Below, one piece after another: positions 40,695-49,648 of a stretch of DNA of 64,000 nucleotides. The stretch is from contig NZ_CP059556.1 of assembly GCF_024734405.1 (NCBI RefSeq), positions 62,001 to 126,000 on the forward strand, read 5' to 3'. Position 1 is the first letter of the stretch, and each line of letters starts with the position of its first letter. Made by a program: the position numbers and the translations under genes. The stretch comes from Saccharopolyspora gregorii. GTDB taxonomy: Bacteria; Actinomycetota; Actinomycetes; Mycobacteriales; Pseudonocardiaceae. A model generated the notes under the pieces. The model saw nothing but the letters and a program-made list of their open reading frames with translations. It was not told where the DNA came from and searched no databases.

Positions 40695-42200
40695 GTGGAA
40701 CTCCTCGACATCGCCCGGTGGCAGTTCGGGATCACGACCGTCTACCACTTCCTGATGGTTCCGCTGACCATCGGGCTCTCCCTGCTGGTCGCGGGAATGC
40801 AGACGGCGTGGTGGCGCACCGGCAACGAGCGCTACCTGAAGATGACCCGCTTCTGGGGCAAGTTGATGATGATCAACTTCGCGATGGGCGTGGTCACCGG
40901 GATCGTCCAGGAGTTCCAGTTCGGCATGGCGTGGAGCGAGTACTCCCGCTTCGTCGGCGACGTGTTCGGCGCCCCGCTGGCGATGGAGGGCATCGTCGCG
41001 TTCTTCGTCGAGTCGACCTTCCTCGGCCTGTGGATCTTCGGCTGGGACCGGTTGTCGAAGGGCGTGCACCTCGCCTGCGCCTGGGCGTTCTCGCTGGCCA
41101 CGGTCGCCTCCGCCTACTTCATCCTCGCCGCGAACTCGTGGATGCAGCACCCGGTCGGCATCGAGGTCGTCGACGGGCGGCCGCGGCTGACCTCGATCTG
41201 GGCGGTGATGACCAACAACACCGTGCTCGCCGCGTTCCCGCACACCGTCTTCGGCTGCTTCGCCGTGGCCGGGTCGTTCCTCATCGGCATCGGCGCCTAC
41301 AAGATCGTGCGGCACCACCGGAACTCGCCGCGCGACGACGAGGACCGGAAGCTCTGGCACACCTCGATGCGGCTCGGGGCCTGGGTCGGCGTGGTCGCCT
41401 TCGCCGGGCTCGCGATCTCCGGCGACGTGCAGGGCAAGCTGATGTTCGAGCAGCAGCCGATGAAGATGGCCTCCGCCGAGGCGCTCTGCCACACCGAGGC
41501 GCCCGCCAGCTTCTCGATCTTCGCCTACGGCGACGTGGGGCGGCAGAACTGCGAGGACGTCAAGAGCTTCACCGTGCCCTACATCCTCTCGTACCTGGCC
41601 AACGGCGACTTCACCAGCGAGGTCGAGGGCGTGCAGGCGCTGGTGCCGCAGTACCAGGCCGCCTACGGCACGAACTACCCCGACGACCCGCGGCTCGGCC
41701 AGTTCGCCGGGCAGCCCATCGACTACGTGCCGAACCTGCCCGCCACCTACTGGGGCTTCCGGTTCATGATCGGCTTCGGCGGGGTCGCCGCGCTCGGCGC
41801 CGTCGCCGTCCTCTGGTTCACCCGCGGCGGCCGCTTCCCGAAGGGCCGCTGGTGGGGGCCGCTGGCGGTGGCGAGCATCGCGACCCCGTTCCTCGGCAAC
41901 GCGTTCGGCTGGATCTTCACCGAACTCGGCAGGCAACCGTTCGTCGTCGCACCCAACCCGAACCCCTCCGGCGTGGACGGGGTGTGGATGTACACCGCGT
42001 CGGCCGTGTCCTCCGGGGTGACGCCGGGGGAGATGCTGACCTCGCTGATCGGCCTCACCACCGTGTACGGCGTGCTGGCCTGCGTCGAGATCTTCCTGAT
42101 CGTCCGCTTCGTCAAGGGCGGCGTAGCCGCGACGATGCCCCACGAACCCTCCGACGACGACAAATCCGACGACGGCGAGACGCTGTCGTTCGCCTACTGA
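40695..42200 (+). CDS. cydA: Cytochrome bd ubiquinol/menaquinol oxidase subunit I
   Basis: A 501-residue integral membrane subunit of cytochrome bd oxidase. It binds haems b558, b595 and d and oxidises quinol with high oxygen affinity, without pumping protons. Visible signatures are ARWQFGITTVYHFLMVPLTI (N-terminal helix with the haem-ligand His), MNFAMGV-type INFAMGVVTGIVQEFQFGM, and the Q-loop with SAEALCHTEAPASFSIFAYG. Near the C-terminus come GWIFTELGRQPFVV and the SSGVTPGEMLTSL region. About nine transmembrane segments. GTG 40695 follows a leaderless-type hexamer. It is followed by cydB after 67 bases. Two DosR-like boxes upstream suggest induction by low oxygen or nitric oxide. Confidence 0.97.
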   Translation: MELLDIARWQFGITTVYHFLMVPLTIGLSLLVAGMQTAWWRTGNERYLKMTRFWGKLMMINFAMGVVTGIVQEFQFGMAWSEYSRFVGDVFGAPLAMEGIVAFFVESTFLGLWIFGWDRLSKGVHLACAWAFSLATVASAYFILAANSWMQHPVGIEVVDGRPRLTSIWAVMTNNTVLAAFPHTVFGCFAVAGSFLIGIGAYKIVRHHRNSPRDDEDRKLWHTSMRLGAWVGVVAFAGLAISGDVQGKLMFEQQPMKMASAEALCHTEAPASFSIFAYGDVGRQNCEDVKSFTVPYILSYLANGDFTSEVEGVQALVPQYQAAYGTNYPDDPRLGQFAGQPIDYVPNLPATYWGFRFMIGFGGVAALGAVAVLWFTRGGRFPKGRWWGPLAVASIATPFLGNAFGWIFTELGRQPFVVAPNPNPSGVDGVWMYTASAVSSGVTPGEMLTSLIGLTTVYGVLACVEIFLIVRFVKGGVAATMPHEPSDDDKSDDGETLSFAY

Positions 42201-42210
42201 GCTGAGAAGG

Positions 42211-42225
42211 CCGCTGAGGTTCCGC
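42211..42225 (-). repeat. Possible remnant of the palindromic element between cydA and cydB
   Basis: CCGCTGAGGTTCCGC is identical to 15 bases of the outer flank of copy 1 in inverted orientation, and GCTGAG just upstream (42201-42206) recalls the other flank. It is the only candidate outside a convergent gap and is short enough to be chance. Confidence 0.3.
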
Positions 42226-42267
42226 TAGCCGGCTCACCGAGCACATCAGCCACCAATGGAGAACGTG

Positions 42268-43275
42268 ATGGACCTGCCCACCTTCTGGTTCGCCCTGATC
42301 GCCGCGCTGTGGCTGGGCTACCTGTTCCTGGAGGGCTTCGACTTCGGCGTCGGCATGCTGCTGCCGGTCCTCGGCCGCGAGGAGCGCGAACGCCGGGTGC
42401 TGATCAACACGATCGGGCCGGTGTGGGACGGCAACGAGGTGTGGCTGATCGTCGCCGGCGGCGCCACCTTCGCCGCCTTCCCCGGCTGGTACGCCTCCCT
42501 GTTCAGCACCGCCTACCTGCCGCTGCTGCTCCTGCTGCTGGTGCTCATCGGGCGCGGCGTCGCCTTCGAGTACCGCGGCAAGGTCGACACCGCGCGGTGG
42601 CGGCGCACCTGGGACACCGTGATCGTGCTCGCCTCCTGGATCGCGCCGATGATGATCGGGCTGGTGCTGTCGGCGAGCGTGTTCGGCCTGCCGCTGGACG
42701 CCAACGGGGACCGCGTCGGCGGGCCGCTGGTGCTGCTGACGCTGCCGAACGTGGTGGGGGCGCTGGCGGTGTGGGGCTTCTCGTTCCTGCACGGCGCCGT
42801 GTTCCTGTCGCTCAAGACCGCGGGCGAGGTGCGGGAGCGGGCGCGGAAGTTCGCGCTGCGGCTCGGGCCGGTGCTGCTGCTGCCGGTGATCGCGCTGCTG
42901 CTCATCGCGCAGCTCACCCAGGGCGAGGCGTGGACGTGGGTGCCGCTGGGCATCGCGCTCGCCGCCGCCCTCGCGGCCCTCGCCCGGATGATCTCCTGGC
43001 GGGAGGGGCAGGCGTTCGCGCTGCAGGGCATCGCGCTCGCCGGCGTGGTCGTCACCCTGTTCGGGGCGCTGTGGCCGAACGTCATCCCCTCCACGCTCGA
43101 CCCGGCGTTCTCGCTGTCCATCGCCGAGACCGCCTCCAGCCCCTACACGCTCACCGTCATCACCTGGGTCGCCGCGTTCGGCACCCCGGCCGTGCTGATC
43201 TACCAGGGCTGGACGTACTGGGTGTTCCGCAAGCGCATCGGCACCCACCACATCCCGCCGGTGCACGCGCCGTGA
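42268..43275 (+). CDS. cydB: Cytochrome bd oxidase subunit II
   Basis: A 335-residue partner of CydA with about eight transmembrane segments. Motifs are MDLPTFWFALIAALWLGYLF, LEGFDFGVGMLLP, NTIGPVWDGNEVWLIVAGGA and FPGWYASLFSTAYLPLLLLL. ATG 42268 is preferred to ATG 42256 because GGAG lies 6 bases before it and MDLPTFWF is the usual beginning. The stop overlaps the cydDC start (GTGA). It assembles with CydA in the cytoplasmic membrane. Confidence 0.96.
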   Translation: MDLPTFWFALIAALWLGYLFLEGFDFGVGMLLPVLGREERERRVLINTIGPVWDGNEVWLIVAGGATFAAFPGWYASLFSTAYLPLLLLLLVLIGRGVAFEYRGKVDTARWRRTWDTVIVLASWIAPMMIGLVLSASVFGLPLDANGDRVGGPLVLLTLPNVVGALAVWGFSFLHGAVFLSLKTAGEVRERARKFALRLGPVLLLPVIALLLIAQLTQGEAWTWVPLGIALAAALAALARMISWREGQAFALQGIALAGVVVTLFGALWPNVIPSTLDPAFSLSIAETASSPYTLTVITWVAAFGTPAVLIYQGWTYWVFRKRIGTHHIPPVHAP

Positions 43276-46200
43276 GCGGGCCGCTCGGCGCCCTGCCCCG
43301 GCTGTCCCGGTCGGCGCGGCGGGCGCTGCTCGTCGCCGGGCTGCTCGCCGCGGGCAACGCCGCCGCGCTGATCGTGCAGGCCTGGGCCCTGGCGAGCGCG
43401 CTCGCCGAGGTCGTCACCGCCGGGGTCGGTGCGGCCGCCGTCGCCGACCGGCTCGGCGTGCTCGCCGCGGCGATCGTGGCGCGCGCCGCGCTCGGCTGGG
43501 CCACCGAATCCGCCTCCGCCCGCGCCGCCGCCGGGGCGAAGGAGGAACTGCGGGCGCAGCTGCTCGACTCGGCGCTGCGCCGCGGCCCCGAGTGGATCCG
43601 CGGCCGCGGGCCGGTGGAGCTGACCTCGCTCGCCACCAAGGGGCTCGACGCGCTCGACGCGTTCTTCACCAAGTACCTGCCCGCGCTGGTCACCGCCGCG
43701 GTGGTGCCGCTGCTCGCGGGTGCCTGGATCCTGTGGTCCGACCCGATCTCGGCGGTCGTCGTGCTCGGCACCGTGCCGCTGATCCCGCTGTTCGCGTGGC
43801 TCGTCGGCCGCTACACCGAGCAGCGCACCGCGCGCGCCACCGACGACACCCAGCGGCTGTCCGCGCAGCTGCACGAGCTGGTGCGGGCGCTGCCGGTGCT
43901 CACCGCGTTCCGCCGGGCCGGCGCGCAGCGCGCCGTGGTCCGGAAGGTCGGGGACCGGCACCGGCGCAGCACCGTCGCCACGCTGCGCGTCGCGTTCCTG
44001 TCCGCGCTGGTGCTGGAGCTGTGCTCCTCGCTGTCGGTGGCGCTGGTCGCCGTCGGCATCGGGCTGCGGCTCGTGTCCGGGGAGCTGGACCTGGCGACCG
44101 GGCTGCTGGTGCTGGTGCTCGTGCCCGAGTGCTACCTGCCGCTGCGCGCCGCCGGGGCCGCGCACCACGCCAGCGAGGACGGCGTGGAAGCGGTGCGGCG
44201 CGCCGACGAGATCATCACCACCGACGCGCCCGCCAGCACCGGGGATCCCGTCGAGCTCGGCGCGGCGCGCGCGCTGCGGGTGCGGGACCTCGCCGTCGCC
44301 CGCCGCGGCCGGCACGCCCCCGACGGGCTCTCCTTCACCGCGATGCCCGGGGAGGTGCTGCGGCTCGACGGGTTCGACGGCATCGGGCCCAGCGGCAGCG
44401 GCAAGTCCACCACCTTCGGCGTGCTGCTCGGCTTCACCCGGCCCGAGCGCGGCACCCTCACCTACGCGGGCACCGACCTGCGCGACATCGACCCGGGAAC
44501 CTGGCGCAGGCACCTCGCGTGGGTGCCGCAGCGGCCCGCGTTCACCGGCGGCACCGTCGCCGACGAACTCGAACTCGCCGTCGCCGACCAGCCCGCGGAC
44601 ACCCTCGACGCGCTCGACGACGCCCTCGCCGAAGCCGCCGCAGCGCACCTGCGGGACCGGCCCGTCGACGGGCTCTCCACCGGGGAGCGGCAGCGGGTCG
44701 CCGTCGCGCGCGCCCTGCTGCGGCTGCGCGGCACCGCCCGGGTGCTGCTGCTCGACGAACCCACCGCGCACCTCGACCCGGCCACCGCGCACCAGGTGGA
44801 GCGGGCGATCGAGCGCGCCGCCGAGCGCGGCGCCACCGTCGTGCTCGCCAGCCACCGCCCCGGCGCCGAACCCGCCGAACCCGTCCTCGCGCCCGCCACC
44901 GACGGGCCCGCGGGCACCGTGCCCGGGCTGCCCGCCGCCCGCGGCACCCTCCGCGAGCTGATCACCCCGCGCACCCTCGCCGGGGTCGGGCTGGCCGCGC
45001 TGTCGCTGCTGTCCGGGCTGGCGCTCACCGCGACCTCCGCGTGGCTGATCGCCCGCGCCTCGCAGCAGCCGCCGATCCTCACTCTGTCCGTCGCCGTCGT
45101 CGGCGTGCGCACCTTCGCGCTGTCCAGGGCCGCCGTGCGCTACGCGGAACGGCTCGTCACGCACGACGCCGCGTTCCGCACCGCCGGGATGCTGCGGGAA
45201 CGGTTGTGGGACGCGCTGGTGCGGCTCGGGCCGGCCCGCACCGCCGGACTGCGGCGCGGCGACGGCGTCGCGCGGCTCGTCGACGACGTCGACGCGGTGC
45301 GCGACCTGGTGCCGCGGGTCGTGCTCCCGCCGCTGACCGCGGTGCTCGTCGCGCTCGCCGCCGTGGTGCTGCAGGCGCTGGTGCTGCCGTCCGCCGGTGC
45401 GCTGCTGGCGGTGTCGCTGCTGGTCGCGGGAGCGGGTGGGGTCGCGGCGGCGCTCGCCGCGGAACGCCGCGCCAGCACCGCCGTCGCCGCGGGGCGCAGG
45501 CGCGTCACCGACCGGGTGCTGGCGCTGCTCGACGGCGCCGCCGAACTGCTCGCCTTCGGCGCGCACACCGGGCGCCGCGCCGAACTCGCCGCCGCCGACG
45601 CCCGGCTCGCCGCCCGCGCCCGCCGCGCCGCGTTCGGCGCCGGGGCCGCCACCGCCGTCGGCATCCTCGCCGTGGGCGTCGCCGTGCTCGGCGGGGCGTG
45701 GCTCGGCGCGGACGCCGTCGCCGCCGGGCGCCTCGCGCCGGAGCTAGCGCCGCTGCTGGCGCTGGTACCGCTCGCCGCCGCCGAGGCCGTCGCGCTGCTG
45801 CCGCCCGCCGCGCAGCAGTGGCGGAACCTGCGGGCCGCGCAGGACCGGTTGGCGCCGCTGCTCGCCGCCGGGGCCGCCGAACCGCGCGCCGCCGAATCCG
45901 ATGCCGCGGATCCCCGGACCGCTTCGGGCACGGCCGCCGCTTCCGGCGCTGCTCCCGGGCCGGGTGCGGGTGCCGCTCCCGCCGCCGACTCCGCTCCCGA
46001 GCCCGCCGCAACCGATCCCGCCGCCGCTCCCGCCGCCAAGCCCACCGTCGCCGAGCCCGCCGCCACCGAACCCGGGGCCGCGGCCCGCGCCACCGACGGG
46101 CGCATCGAACTGCGGGGCGTCGACGTGCGCTGGCCCGGCGCCGCCGAACCCGCGCTGCGCGACGTCGACCTGACCGTCCCGCCGGGAGCGCACGTCGCCG

Positions 46201-46721
46201 TCCTCGGCCCCTCGGGCAGCGGCAAGTCCACCCTGCTCGCGCTGCTGCTCGGCTTCCTGCCCGCCGAACGCGGGACCGCGCTGCTGCCGGACCGGGCCGC
46301 CTGGTGCCCGCAGGAACCGAACCTGGTGTCCACCACCGTCCGGGAGAACCTGCGGATGTCGGCGCCGCACGCCGACGACGAGCGGCTCGGCGCGGCGCTG
46401 CGGCTGGCCGGGCTCCCCGGCTGGGCGGACCGGCTCGGCGAGCACGTCGGCTCCGGCGGCACCGCGCTCTCCGGCGGTGAGGCGCAGCGCCTCGCGCTGG
46501 CCCGCGCCCTGCTCGCCGACGGCCCGCTGCTGCTCGACGAACCGACCGCGCACCTCGACGTGCCCACCTCCGCGGCCCTCCTGCGGCGGCTGCGCGACCA
46601 GGCCGACCGCACCGTGCTGCACGTGACGCACCGGCCCGCCGAAGCCGAGGCGGCCGACCTGGTGCTGCGCGTGCACGACGGCGCGGTCACCGTCCTGCGC
46701 GCCCCGGCGGCCGCCCGATGA
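43272..46721 (+). CDS. cydDC: Fused CydDC ABC transporter for cytochrome bd assembly
   Basis: A 1149-residue fusion of CydD and CydC, the heterodimeric ABC exporter needed for cytochrome bd assembly. Each half has six transmembrane helices and an ATPase domain. The first has GPSGSGKST, LSTGERQRVAVARALL and LLLDEPTAHLD; the second has GPSGSGKST, LSGGEAQRLALARALL and LLLDEPTAHLD. A low-complexity Ala/Pro/Glu linker of about 75 residues precedes the second ATPase domain. The strand before the first P-loop reads RLDGFDGIGPSGSGKST, about five residues longer than usual. It is coupled to cydB and, by ATGA, to any long form of the kinase gene. The order cydA-cydB-cydDC is complete. Confidence 0.93.
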   Translation: MSGPLGALPRLSRSARRALLVAGLLAAGNAAALIVQAWALASALAEVVTAGVGAAAVADRLGVLAAAIVARAALGWATESASARAAAGAKEELRAQLLDSALRRGPEWIRGRGPVELTSLATKGLDALDAFFTKYLPALVTAAVVPLLAGAWILWSDPISAVVVLGTVPLIPLFAWLVGRYTEQRTARATDDTQRLSAQLHELVRALPVLTAFRRAGAQRAVVRKVGDRHRRSTVATLRVAFLSALVLELCSSLSVALVAVGIGLRLVSGELDLATGLLVLVLVPECYLPLRAAGAAHHASEDGVEAVRRADEIITTDAPASTGDPVELGAARALRVRDLAVARRGRHAPDGLSFTAMPGEVLRLDGFDGIGPSGSGKSTTFGVLLGFTRPERGTLTYAGTDLRDIDPGTWRRHLAWVPQRPAFTGGTVADELELAVADQPADTLDALDDALAEAAAAHLRDRPVDGLSTGERQRVAVARALLRLRGTARVLLLDEPTAHLDPATAHQVERAIERAAERGATVVLASHRPGAEPAEPVLAPATDGPAGTVPGLPAARGTLRELITPRTLAGVGLAALSLLSGLALTATSAWLIARASQQPPILTLSVAVVGVRTFALSRAAVRYAERLVTHDAAFRTAGMLRERLWDALVRLGPARTAGLRRGDGVARLVDDVDAVRDLVPRVVLPPLTAVLVALAAVVLQALVLPSAGALLAVSLLVAGAGGVAAALAAERRASTAVAAGRRRVTDRVLALLDGAAELLAFGAHTGRRAELAAADARLAARARRAAFGAGAATAVGILAVGVAVLGGAWLGADAVAAGRLAPELAPLLALVPLAAAEAVALLPPAAQQWRNLRAAQDRLAPLLAAGAAEPRAAESDAADPRTASGTAAASGAAPGPGAGAAPAADSAPEPAATDPAAAPAAKPTVAEPAATEPGAAARATDGRIELRGVDVRWPGAAEPALRDVDLTVPPGAHVAVLGPSGSGKSTLLALLLGFLPAERGTALLPDRAAWCPQEPNLVSTTVRENLRMSAPHADDERLGAALRLAGLPGWADRLGEHVGSGGTALSGGEAQRLALARALLADGPLLLDEPTAHLDVPTSAALLRRLRDQADRTVLHVTHRPAEAEAADLVLRVHDGAVTVLRAPAAAR

Positions 46722-46807
46722 CCGCCGACCCGCGCGCGGCCGATCATCGGCCAGGTCACACCTCCCACCTGCTGCGCAGGTCAGGAGCGGGCCGGAGGAC
46801 TAGCCTC

Positions 46808-47956
46808 GTGCACGCCATGGATCCCGCACTCGCCCGGCGCATGCTGGCCGCCTCCACCGAGATCACCAAGGCCGCCCTGTCCGCCGAAGACCCGGACGTG
46901 GTGCTGCCGATGGTGGTGCGCCGCGCCGCCGCGCTCGCCGAAGCCGACCTCGGTCTCGTCATGGTCCGAGCCGACGACGGCAGGCTCACCGTCGAAGCCG
47001 CCTACCCGGCCGAGCCCGCGTCCTCCGGCGACCCGGTCGGTGCGGTGCTCTCCGCCCGCTCCGCCGCCGCCCGCGTCGCCCGCAGCGGGGTTCCCATCGT
47101 CGTCGACGACTTGATCGACGATCCGATGACCGCGCCGTACGTGCCGCCCTCGCTGCGGATCTACGGGCCGTTCGCGGTCGCCCCGTTCGGCACCCGGGAG
47201 CGCAGGCTCGGCGCGCTCGCGGTCTACCGGCGCCGCGGCGCCACCACGTTCACCCGGGTCGCGGTCGAGGTGCTCACCGGGTTCGCCGCCCAAGCCGGGC
47301 TGGCGCTGGTGCTCGCCGAAGGCTCCACCGCTCGCGAGCGCATCGCGGTCTACCAGGAGCGGGAGCGCATCGCCCGCGACCTGCACGACGTCATCGTGCA
47401 GCGGCTCTACGCGGCCGGGATGCAGCTGGAGGTGCTGGACCGCAGGCTCGCCGGGCGCCTCGACCCGGCGGACTCCGAGCGGCTCACCGACACCATGGAC
47501 CAGCTCGACCAGACCATCGCCGAGGTCCGCGCCACCGTGCGCACCCTGCGCTCCGCCGACCCGGAGACGCCCGCGCACGCCCCTGACCTGGCCGACTCCA
47601 TCCGCTCCGAGGTGCAGATCGCCGGCGAACTGCTCGGCAGGCCGCCGAAGCTGGAGATGGACGGCGACCTCGGCGGAGTGCCCGTCGCGCTCGCCGACCA
47701 CCTGCGGGCCGCGCTGCGCGAAGCCCTCTCCAACGTCGTCCGGCACTCCGGGGCGCGCGCCGTGCTGGTGCGGGTGCGCTGCTCGGACCGGGCGATGCGG
47801 TTGCAGGTCGTCGACGACGGCTGCGGGATCCCGCGGGACGTCACCAAGCGCGGGCTGCGGCACTTGGAGGAGCGAGCGGCGGCCTCCGGCGGCCGCTGCG
47901 TCATCCACTCCTCACCCGACAGCGGAACCACGGTCACCTGGGAAGTCCCGCTCTGA
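46808..47956 (+). CDS. GAF-domain sensor histidine kinase (DevS/DosS-like)
   Basis: A 382-residue cytoplasmic kinase with one GAF domain (about 25-165; FGTRERRLGALAVYRRRGAT). A HisKA_3/HATPase core follows: the phospho-His is in ERIARDLHDVIVQRLYAAGM, then ALREALSNVVRHSGARAVLV and VVDDGCGIP. The core closely resembles DevS/DosT, but only one GAF domain is present where mycobacterial DevS has two. Whether it binds haem cannot be judged. Start choice: GTG 46808 after GGAGG, with TAGCCT at 46801-46806; ATG 46817 or an upstream ATG 46718 overlapping the cydDC stop are alternatives. The probable partner is the convergent NarL-type regulator at 48190. Confidence 0.88.
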   Translation: MHAMDPALARRMLAASTEITKAALSAEDPDVVLPMVVRRAAALAEADLGLVMVRADDGRLTVEAAYPAEPASSGDPVGAVLSARSAAARVARSGVPIVVDDLIDDPMTAPYVPPSLRIYGPFAVAPFGTRERRLGALAVYRRRGATTFTRVAVEVLTGFAAQAGLALVLAEGSTARERIAVYQERERIARDLHDVIVQRLYAAGMQLEVLDRRLAGRLDPADSERLTDTMDQLDQTIAEVRATVRTLRSADPETPAHAPDLADSIRSEVQIAGELLGRPPKLEMDGDLGGVPVALADHLRAALREALSNVVRHSGARAVLVRVRCSDRAMRLQVVDDGCGIPRDVTKRGLRHLEERAAASGGRCVIHSSPDSGTTVTWEVPL

Positions 47957-47982
47957 CCGCCAGCCCCGAGCCCCCCGCGGCT

Positions 47983-48170
47983 CGTGTCGTTTTCCTGTCA
48001 GCGGCGAAGCCGCTGAGCGGAGACCACGCACGCAGCAGGACCACCCGCGGGTTCTCAGCTGGTTCCTCGCGAGGACAGCGTTTTCGCCTGTGGCGGAGCC
48101 ACCGGTGAAAACGATCCCGCAGCGAGGAACCAGCTGAGGTTCCGCCACTCCAGCATTTCGCAACCCGAGT
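47983..48170 (-). repeat. Palindromic intergenic element, copy 3
   Basis: Full copy, inverted relative to copies 1 and 2. Outer arms are at 48054-48070 and 48122-48138 and are perfectly paired over 17 positions (CTCAGCTGGTTCCTCGC and its complement). The inner part differs from other copies at several places, with both sides changed together. The inner stem CGTTTTC/GAAAACG and apical GTGGC-GGA-GCCAC are present, as is the distal hairpin near 47999-48016. It fills the convergent gap between the kinase and its likely response regulator. Confidence 0.87.
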
Positions 48171-48189
48171 GGAAAGACAGAAGCAGTCG

Positions 48190-48825
48190 TCAGCCCTGGC
48201 GGCGGGCTACCCAGGCGGCGGCTTGGGTTCGGCGCTCCATGCCGAGCTTCGCGAGGACCGCGGTGACGTAGTTCTTCACCGTCTTCTCCGCCAGGAACAG
48301 CCGTTCCGCGATCTGCCGGTTCGTGAGCCCTTCGCCGATCAGGTCGAGCACCCGGCGCTCCTGCTCGGTGAGCGCGTCGAGCTCGTCGGCGGGCTGCTCG
48401 GCGCCGCGCCGCATCCGCTCCAGCACCCGCGCGGTCGTCACCGGGTCCAGCAGCGAGCGGCCCGCCGCGACCTCGCGCACCGCGTTCACCAGATCCCTGC
48501 CGCGCACCTGCTTGAGCAGGTACCCGGAGGCGCCGGCGTTGATCGCGCCGACCAGCGCCTGCTCGTCGTCGAAGGCGGTGAGCACCAGGCACTGCGGCGG
48601 GGTGGGCAGCGCCCGCAGCCTGCGGCACAGGTCCAGGCCGTCCCCGTCGGGCAGTCGCATGTCGACGACCGCGACGTCGGGTTCGGCGGCCTGCGCCCGG
48701 ACGACCGCTTCGCCGACCCCGCCGGCCTCGGCGACGACGTCGAGGTCCGGCTCGGTGCTCAGCAGGTCCCGGAGGCCGCGGCGGACCACCTCGTGGTCGT
48801 CGACGAGCAGCACGCGTACCGGCAC
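48190..48825 (-). CDS. NarL/DevR-family response regulator
   Basis: A 211-residue regulator. The receiver has VRVLLVDDHEVVRRGLRDLL, phospho-acceptor Asp in VAVVDMRLPDGDG and ASGYLLKQVRG. The LuxR-type helix-turn-helix is LTEQERRVLDLIGEGLTNRQ, continuing IAERLFLAEKTVKNYVTAVL. The recognition helix KTVKNYV is the one seen in DevR/DosR, so it may bind GGGAC-N4-GTCC boxes such as those before cydA. GTG 48825 starts the protein. It is convergent with the DevS-like kinase, with repeat copy 3 between, rather than in the usual devR-devS operon. Confidence 0.9.
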   Translation of the reverse strand: MPVRVLLVDDHEVVRRGLRDLLSTEPDLDVVAEAGGVGEAVVRAQAAEPDVAVVDMRLPDGDGLDLCRRLRALPTPPQCLVLTAFDDEQALVGAINAGASGYLLKQVRGRDLVNAVREVAAGRSLLDPVTTARVLERMRRGAEQPADELDALTEQERRVLDLIGEGLTNRQIAERLFLAEKTVKNYVTAVLAKLGMERRTQAAAWVARRQG

Positions 48826-48895
48826 GTCCTCACGCTACGACCGCATCACCCGGACGTGCAGGTAAGGGTCCCCTGGCCGGCCACGGGGCCGGCGG

Positions 48896-49423
48896 TCAGC
48901 GCTGGGCCCTGCGCTTGGCCCTGCGGGCGACCTTCTTCGCGGCCTTCGCGTTGAGCTGGGTCTGCTCGGCCACGCGGGAGGCGCCGTGCTTGGCGCGGTA
49001 GGCGACGGACGGCTTGCCCTCGGTGTCCACGGCCGCGATCAGCAGGCCGCCGATGAGGCCGAGGTTCTTGAAGAAGTGGATCTGCTGCCCGGCGCGCTCC
49101 TGCGGGTCGTCGATCTCCCAGAAGGCGTGTCCGGCCAGCGTCGTCGGCACCAGGCTGCTCGCCAGCAGCACCGAGGAGAGCCGCGGAGCCTTGCCGAGCG
49201 CCAGCAGCACCCCGGCGCCGAGCTTCACGGCGCCGTCCAGCTTCACCAGCGTCACCGCGTCGGTCGGCACCTGCTCCGGCAGGGAGTCCTCGACCTTGCC
49301 GACCGTCTTGTCCAGGAAGGGCGCCGCGGCCTTGGAGTGTCCTTCGGCGTCCCGCAGCGCGTTGATGCCGCCGCTGATGAAGATCGCGGCGAGCAGCGGG
49401 CGGGCCAGGCGGCGGATCAGCAT
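48896..49423 (-). CDS. DoxX-family membrane protein
   Basis: A 175-residue membrane protein. The N-terminus MLIRRLARPLLAAIFISGGI and following NALR are typical of DoxX proteins, and there are four hydrophobic segments, including LDGAVKLGAGVLLALG and IHFFKNLGLIGGLLIAAVDT. The C-terminus is a highly basic Lys/Arg/Ala tail. In mycobacteria a DoxX protein joins SodA and SseA in a membrane oxidoreductase complex against oxidative stress; no such partners are adjacent here. ATG 49423 has AGGAGGTACC upstream. It lies between the response regulator and hsp20 genes. Confidence 0.88.
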   Translation of the reverse strand: MLIRRLARPLLAAIFISGGINALRDAEGHSKAAAPFLDKTVGKVEDSLPEQVPTDAVTLVKLDGAVKLGAGVLLALGKAPRLSSVLLASSLVPTTLAGHAFWEIDDPQERAGQQIHFFKNLGLIGGLLIAAVDTEGKPSVAYRAKHGASRVAEQTQLNAKAAKKVARRAKRRAQR

Positions 49424-49548
49424 GGGTACCTCCTAGTTGGACGCGACCCCGACGGTACCGCGCCGAGCGGGCGCCGCCCCGGCGTGGAATCGATCTTGCG
49501 ACCGGAGCCGCCGGAAAGAGGTTCGCTGCGCCGGGAACAATCCGCAAA

Positions 49549-49569
49549 GTTGAGCCGTTGGCACTCATG
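49549..49569. promoter_or_regulatory. HAIR (HspR)-like inverted repeat upstream of hsp20
   Basis: GTTGAGC-N7-ACTCATG matches the HspR element CTTGAGT-N7-ACTCAAG at 11 of 14 fixed positions with exact spacing. It is 80-100 bases upstream of the hsp20 start in the 225-base divergent gap. Confidence 0.5.
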
Positions 49570-49648
49570 CAACCGCAGTGACCGGGTATCCGGTTCGGGC
49601 TGGAACCGAGCCGGTGACGTCCCGGAGTCGACGAAGGAGTGATGAGTG

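Noticed and set aside
48830-48875. A DosR box upstream of the DevR-like regulator
   Set aside because: Only one half-site (GGGGACC on the minus strand) is visible; the second half is missing.
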